A stretch of 53,915 nt of DNA from Pseudoalteromonas lipolytica (GTDB lineage: Bacteria; Pseudomonadota; Gammaproteobacteria; Enterobacterales; Alteromonadaceae). Under the pieces are notes generated by a model. It was not told the origin of the DNA, searched no databases, and was given only the letters and a program-made list of their open reading frames with translations. The stretch spans positions 1-53,915 of the forward strand of contig NZ_FPAZ01000023.1 in assembly GCF_900116435.1 (NCBI RefSeq). Direction: 5' to 3'. Positions 49,939 to 53,915 of the stretch are shown piece after piece; the stretch's first letter is position 1; each line of letters opens with the position of its first letter. The translations under genes were made by a program, and so were the position numbers.

Positions 49939-50000
49939 CTCTCTACAAGGTAAGCCTTGCATATTTGAAAACCTCTGGAAAATGGAAAGTGAACTTACGT

Positions 50001-50128
50001 TATACCCAAACTACTTGGTGTTGCAGCTAGGCGGCAAGTGAGCGAATGCCCATGAGCATAGATCTTCTATGTGATTGGGGTGAGCGAATGCAGGTAACAC
50101 CGCTGCGGCTGCAAGTAGGCAGGGTATA
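50001..50128. repeat. 128-bp inverted-repeat element (MITE-like)
   Basis: Its ends mirror each other: TATACCCAAACTACTTG and, at the right, CAAGTAGGCAGGGTATA (17 bp, two mismatches). The interior GTGAGCGAATGC occurs on both sides of a central ATAGATCTTCTATG palindrome. From memory very similar elements are scattered in Vibrio, Shewanella and Pseudoalteromonas genomes. It has no coding capacity. Confidence 0.8.
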
Positions 50129-50151
50129 TAACCAACAAGAGGAATCTTTCC

Positions 50152-50451
50152 ATGTACCAAGACACCTACATTGAATACTGGGGCGAAATCTTCGTCTCTG
50201 CCCGCATCATTGAATTTGGCATCACGTTTGAGCGCTTTATTAAAGATCCATGGAAGCACTTGATGTCCTGTGGTCAAGAGTCTGCTCCAGACGCGATTGC
50301 TGAAGGGATGTTGCCATTGCTACCATCCCAGGCGGAAGTTGCTAGGCGCATTCGGGAAAGTGAGCAACGAGCCCAGATGTCTACAGAGTCGGACAAAGGG
50401 GTATCTCATCGTGGCAACATCGTGGTGCCATTGGTTCGGGTAGCGCATTGA
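50152..50451 (+). CDS. Hypothetical conserved ICE protein (SXT s025-like)
   Basis: A 99-residue soluble protein (YIEYWGEIFVSARIIEFGIT; FERFIKDPWKHL) with a low-complexity C-terminal third. Ribosome binding site AGAGGAA. Its position between the exonuclease and the WYL gene matches s025. I know no function. Confidence 0.75.
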   Translation: MYQDTYIEYWGEIFVSARIIEFGITFERFIKDPWKHLMSCGQESAPDAIAEGMLPLLPSQAEVARRIRESEQRAQMSTESDKGVSHRGNIVVPLVRVAH

Positions 50452-50768
50452 TAGCGGCTATCAGCAATGGCATGAAACAATGTCTTCACGCCCATACCTG
50501 AGCGGCAATTGCAATCTAGATCAAAAAGTTGCCGCTTAGCCTTCCCTACAAAATAATTTGTGATAGGATGATACCTAATAAAATTAATTAGGTTGAAGCC
50601 TATTCAGTGTTTTATGGCCATCTGTCCAGCTTCAACCGGTAGAGATTGCTAAGTCATTGCGGATAAAGAGCAGCATTGAGTGACACTATTCAATGTGATT
50701 AAGCGATGTCTGACCGTACTTTATAAACAGAGTTTTAAGAATCTGGTTGAATTGGATAAACAAGACGC
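50452..50768. other. Gene-free promoter region of the WYL gene
   Basis: About 317 bases without ORF. It contains the inverted repeat at 50573-50593; the remainder shows nothing I can name. Confidence 0.5.
50573..50593. promoter_or_regulatory. Inverted repeat, candidate operator of the WYL regulator
   Basis: ACCTAAT (50573-50579) and ATTAGGT (50587-50593) are perfect arms around a 7-base A+T centre. BrxR/CapW-type WYL regulators bind such dyads upstream of their own gene. Confidence 0.6.
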
Positions 50769-51692
50769 ATGACAAATGATGGTCTGAAACAAACCGTAGT
50801 GGCGAAGCCAGATAGGCTTTCGCAGATAGCGCAGTTGCCACAAGCAACCAGGGATCGCATTGCCCACATCGATTTCACCTTATTATTTAAGGGCGAAGCG
50901 GTACGGGCGGATTTAGTTGATCGCTTCAGTATAGCCGCCGCACAAGCAACGAAAGACTTCACCCTATACCGAGAGCTTGCGCCAAGCAACATTGAGTATG
51001 ACCAAAAGCTCAAATTGCATAAGCGTGGTGAAGCATTTGAGCCCTTGTTCGACTACGACGTTGTGAGAACACTGGCAACCATTAGCCAAGGCTACGGCGA
51101 TGGCTTCACTGGAAAGGTAAAACCACCGCTGGCTTGTGAAGCGCCTTATCACCTTAACAAACCGAATCTATCGATAGTGGCGAAAGTCACCGAGGCCATA
51201 CACAAAGGCAAAGCCTTGAGCATCTCCTATGTGTCGTTATCGAGCGGTGAAACAACCCGTGAAATTGTACCGCATACGCTGGTGGACAATGGCCTGCGTT
51301 GGCACGTTCGTGGTTTTGACCGCAAGCACAATGAGTTCCGTGACTTTGTACTGACCCGAATTAAAGCAGTGGCTGTGCTTGAAGACTCCACGCTGTCTGA
51401 GGCCGAACTTGAAACCCAAGACCGGCAATGGAACCGCTTTGTAGAACTGGAGTTAGTGCCACACCCACGCATAGAGCACAGTGAAGCGATTGAACTGGAT
51501 TATGGCATGACGGGTGGTGTGATGAGGGTTGAGATCAGAGCAGCAACTGCGGGGTACTTACTCAGACTATGGAATGTCGATTGTTCCGAGACCGCGTGTT
51601 TATCAACCAGCCAATGTCAGCTTGCGTTAAACAATCGTGCCGCGCTATATGGGGTTCAAAACCTCGCAATTGCGCCTGGTTATGTCACTTAG
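50769..51692 (+). CDS. WYL-domain transcriptional regulator (SXT s026-like, BrxR/CapW type)
   Basis: A 307-residue protein: N-terminal winged helix (about 20-95, RIAHIDFTLLFKGEAVRADL, FSIAAAQATKDFTLYREL), a WYL domain (about 130-205, ALSISYVSLSSGETTREI, VPHTLVDNGLRWHVRGFD) and a C-terminal WCX region. This architecture is that of BrxR/CapW regulators that control phage-defence genes. It sits directly upstream of a restriction-modification gene in the hot spot that follows s026 in SXT/R391, so it probably represses the defence cargo. Confidence 0.87.
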   Translation: MTNDGLKQTVVAKPDRLSQIAQLPQATRDRIAHIDFTLLFKGEAVRADLVDRFSIAAAQATKDFTLYRELAPSNIEYDQKLKLHKRGEAFEPLFDYDVVRTLATISQGYGDGFTGKVKPPLACEAPYHLNKPNLSIVAKVTEAIHKGKALSISYVSLSSGETTREIVPHTLVDNGLRWHVRGFDRKHNEFRDFVLTRIKAVAVLEDSTLSEAELETQDRQWNRFVELELVPHPRIEHSEAIELDYGMTGGVMRVEIRAATAGYLLRLWNVDCSETACLSTSQCQLALNNRAALYGVQNLAIAPGYVT

Positions 51693-51772
51693 ATGATGAG
51701 CACAACCCAGACAACCGCTTTTTATGACTAAAGATTAATCATCAGAATTAAATAAGAATTTAAGGAACACCG

Positions 51773-52843
51773 ATGCCAACGTTGGATTTTAAAGGTAAGC
51801 AGTTTGTATATTCACACCATCTGAGTGTGCCGTTTCGCGAATTAAAAGTGGTTGCGGATAAATCGTTACCGCAGGAAGGCAATACGGCATCATTGGATGA
51901 TAACCTCATCATCCATGGCGACAACCTTGAGGCCCTCAAGGCGTTACTGCCGACTCATGCCGGTAAAGTAGACTGCATTTTTCTTCCGCCATACAATACA
52001 GGCAATGATTTTATTTATGATGACGATTTCTCAGTGAATTCAAATGATTTTTTAGTAAGCTCAAATCAAAAAGATGAGCAGGGGAATCGTTTAGTTTCTA
52101 ACTCTGAATCAAATGGAAGGTTTCACTCTGATTGGATTACTATGATTTATCCTAGGTTGAAGTTATCTAGAAATTTAATGACTACTGATGGAGTAATATT
52201 CATCAGTATAGATGATAATGAGTTGGCTAATCTTAGAAAAGTCTGTGATGAGGTTTTTGGAGAGTATAATTTTATTGGTGTTCTTTCTGTAGAAAATAAT
52301 CCAAAGGGAAGAAAAAACTCATCTTTCATTTCTGTAAGTTCTGAGTATTGTGTGATTTACGCAAAAGATAAAAATCAATCTTACTTTTTAGAAAATGTAC
52401 CTAAAAAGTCATCAGATATGGTTTTGGATGAGGATGGTAAATATGTTCATGCCAGTGGCAAGAGAGTTATTGTCGGGGAGAACTCCTTTAATAATGCAGT
52501 GGATAATAATGATTCAGATAAAAACTATTCAGTATACTACCGAGATAAGGACGGTGATCTTGTAACAAGAAAAGAGACAATTGATGAAAGGGATGACTCC
52601 TTGCTAAAAGAAGGCTATATAAAATATTTTTCTCATAATAAGGGTGTTTTAGTTGAAAATACTTATACTGAAAGCAAACTAAAAGAACTGCACGCTAAAA
52701 AGTCATTAAGTTTCTCTGGTGAAAAAATATATGAAAAAAATTTCAATGACACGATCAGAATAAAAAGCCAATTAGTCAATAAAAAATATGAAGCGATTAT
52801 TGATGGAAAGAAATGTCAATTCAGTATGCCCGAATTCAGATAA
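51773..52843 (+). pseudogene. Type III-like modification methylase (Mod), truncated and with altered DPPY motif
   Basis: The 356-residue frame begins like type III Mod proteins (NLIIHGDNLEALKALLPTHA, then GKVDCIF) and has HSDWITMIYPRLKLSRNLMT and DGVIFISIDDNE. The catalytic motif IV, normally IDPPYNTGN, reads FLPPYNTGN (L71): one residue is missing and the Asp is gone. The frame ends at 52843 within or at the IS30-family element, so the C-terminal motif I is absent. After about residue 80 the base composition turns A+T rich. No res gene is in view. Confidence 0.85.
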
Positions 52844-53913
52844 TAAGTGCACCACTCATGGTTAAACGGTGAGAAGAGATCAACTGCCTGTTGGTGGTAC
52901 TCTGTAATCGCCAAAAAACAAGAGTAGATACCATGAGTTACAAGCAGTTGATCGAAGGGCAAAGATACCAGATTGAGGCCTACTTACGCGAGGGTTTTAG
53001 CTATCGAGAGATAGGGAAAAGGCTAAAAGTGAGCCACAGCACTATAAGTCGTGAAGTTAGGCGCAATAGTACTCGAAGTCATTACTTGCCTGAGGTTGCA
53101 CATTCAAAGGCATGTAAACGAAAACATCTAGCTGCCAAGTATTCCATGCCAGCACTTACAATTGCGTTCGTTGAGTTTGGATTGGAGCAAAAATGGAGCC
53201 CTGAGCAGGTTGCGGGTGTAAGCAAAATTATCGGGCATCCTGTGAGTCATGAATGGATTTATGGCTATATTCAAAAAGATAAATTGAGTGGTGGCAAGCT
53301 ATACAAACATCTGCGACAAGGGCACAGACGTTATCGTAAAGGCAGCCGAAGCAAACGTGTCATCATCCCAAATCGTGTTGGCATTGAACATAGACCTGCG
53401 ATTGTTGACACTAAGACACGATTTGGTGATTGGGAAGCGGATACAGTACTTGGCAAGCATGGTACGGGAGCAATCGTTAGTTTAGTCGAGCGTACAAGTA
53501 AGTTTTACCTGATACGCAAAGTGCCAGCAAAAAGTGCAGCGCAAGTGAGCAGAGCAATGATAGGTATGCTGTGGCGCTATCGACGCCATGTTCATACGAT
53601 AACCGCAGACAACGGGAGTGAGTTTTGTGAACATGAGCATGTTTCAGACAAGCTAAAAACCGACATCTACTTTGCTAACCCCTACTCATCATGGGAAAGA
53701 GGGTTAAATGAGAACTTTAATGGCTTGTTGCGTCAATATATTCGCAAAGGCACTGATTTACGAACGGTGACAGATAAGCAAATTGCGCACATAGAAAAGG
53801 CGCTCAATGCGAGGCCGAGAAAATGTCTAGGGTTTAGGCAACCAGCGGTAATATTCGATGAATTACGCAAAGCAGCCTAATTTAGCGAGTGGTGCACTTC
53901 GGACTTGAATTCG
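52831..53913 (+). mobile_element. IS30-family insertion sequence
   Basis: Perfect 13-bp inverted repeats AAGTGCACCACTC (52845-52857) and its complement (53887-53899) enclose an IS30-type transposase gene. Outside them, after six unmatched bases on each side, both flanks read CGAATTCA in mirror orientation. GAATTC is palindromic, so this is either an extended inverted repeat or a duplicated target; the exact ends lie between 52831-52845 and 53899-53913. Confidence 0.87.
52933..53880 (+). CDS. IS30-family transposase
   Basis: A 315-residue transposase, intact. N-terminal helix-turn-helix (YQIEAYLREGFSYREIGKRL, VSHSTISREVRRN), and a DDE catalytic domain: GDWEADTV (first Asp), TADNGSEF (second Asp) and the Glu of SWERGLNENFNGLLRQY. 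Length and motifs are those of IS30. The ATG at 52933 gives the usual MSYKQL start; the frame extends upstream to 52891 without need. It may still move the element. Confidence 0.93.
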   Translation: MSYKQLIEGQRYQIEAYLREGFSYREIGKRLKVSHSTISREVRRNSTRSHYLPEVAHSKACKRKHLAAKYSMPALTIAFVEFGLEQKWSPEQVAGVSKIIGHPVSHEWIYGYIQKDKLSGGKLYKHLRQGHRRYRKGSRSKRVIIPNRVGIEHRPAIVDTKTRFGDWEADTVLGKHGTGAIVSLVERTSKFYLIRKVPAKSAAQVSRAMIGMLWRYRRHVHTITADNGSEFCEHEHVSDKLKTDIYFANPYSSWERGLNENFNGLLRQYIRKGTDLRTVTDKQIAHIEKALNARPRKCLGFRQPAVIFDELRKAA

Positions 53914-53915
53914 CG

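Larger units (their letters stand above)
23516..53915. mobile_element. SXT/R391-family ICE, left portion (continues past the window)
   Basis: Integration in prfC, with xis, int, srpR-srpM, repeat region and mobI in this order, then s024-, s025- and s026-like genes, matches the left arm of the SXT/R391 backbone. The tra genes, exo/bet and setCD lie to the right in known members and are not in view. About 21 kb of cargo separates mobI from s024. The rumBA genes of reference elements are absent from the visible part. Confidence 0.9.

Noticed and set aside
52831..52844. Natural C terminus of the methylase at the TAA near 52841
   Set aside because: The frame ends exactly at the IS30-family boundary and the protein lacks the C-terminal motifs of Mod, so it is a truncation.

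Overview
The window joins a gammaproteobacterial chromosome, probably Pseudoalteromonas or a close relative in Alteromonadales (bases 1 to about 23,515), to the left part of an integrative and conjugative element (ICE) of the SXT/R391 family (about 23,516 to the end). The host call rests on gene content and order: a rhombosortase-type GlyGly-CTERM protein end, MipA/OmpV and DUF3019 genes around an RstA/RstB-like two-component system, DUF3581, guaB-guaA followed by tRNA-Trp, and holD-rimI before prfC. The ICE call rests on a prfC gene cut after codon 22, followed in order by xis, int, srpR, srpM, an oriT-like repeat region and mobI, and further right by genes matching the conserved s024, s025 and s026. 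I compared families from memory; no search was run.

The chromosomal part holds ordinary housekeeping genes: a DEAD-box helicase, an MTHFR-like protein, an M16 lipoprotein peptidase, a PAS-GGDEF cyclase, cysE, xseA, guaB, guaA, tRNA-Trp, holD, rimI and a large hybrid sensor kinase. One small operon stands out (12,198-13,028). It encodes three short proteins that each carry one membrane segment; one is an XRE-type DNA-binding protein with a C-terminal membrane anchor, and one is only 31 residues.

The ICE backbone is interrupted between mobI (ends 27,724) and the s024-like exonuclease (starts 49,033) by about 21 kb of cargo devoted to ion balance. In published SXT/R391 maps, as I remember them, rumBA lies here; I see neither gene. 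The cargo has three blocks. Block 1 is a Kdp high-affinity K+ uptake operon (kdpF, A, B, C, a TorF-like porin gene, kdpD, kdpE). Block 2 is a yybP-ykoY (Mn2+) riboswitch, a 53-codon ORF, a CaCA-type cation antiporter, an MscS-type channel and an ApbE-like flavin transferase. Block 3 is a short KdpD-like kinase, a KdpE-like regulator, a TrkH-like pore, one RCK (KtrA/TrkA-like) subunit and a second KtrB/TrkH-like pore. Blocks 1 and 3 share an 18-bp tandem TTTAC box upstream of their first genes, which suggests common control by KdpE-type regulators. A resolvase remnant, a decayed IS3-family element without a target duplication, and a TauE/SafE-family permease close the cargo.

The right end carries s024-, s025- and s026-like genes, split by a 128-bp inverted-repeat element, then the 5' part of a type III-like modification methylase. 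That methylase has lost the Asp of its DPPY motif and is cut by an IS30-family element flanked by GAATTC on both sides. The tra genes and the right ICE end lie outside the window.
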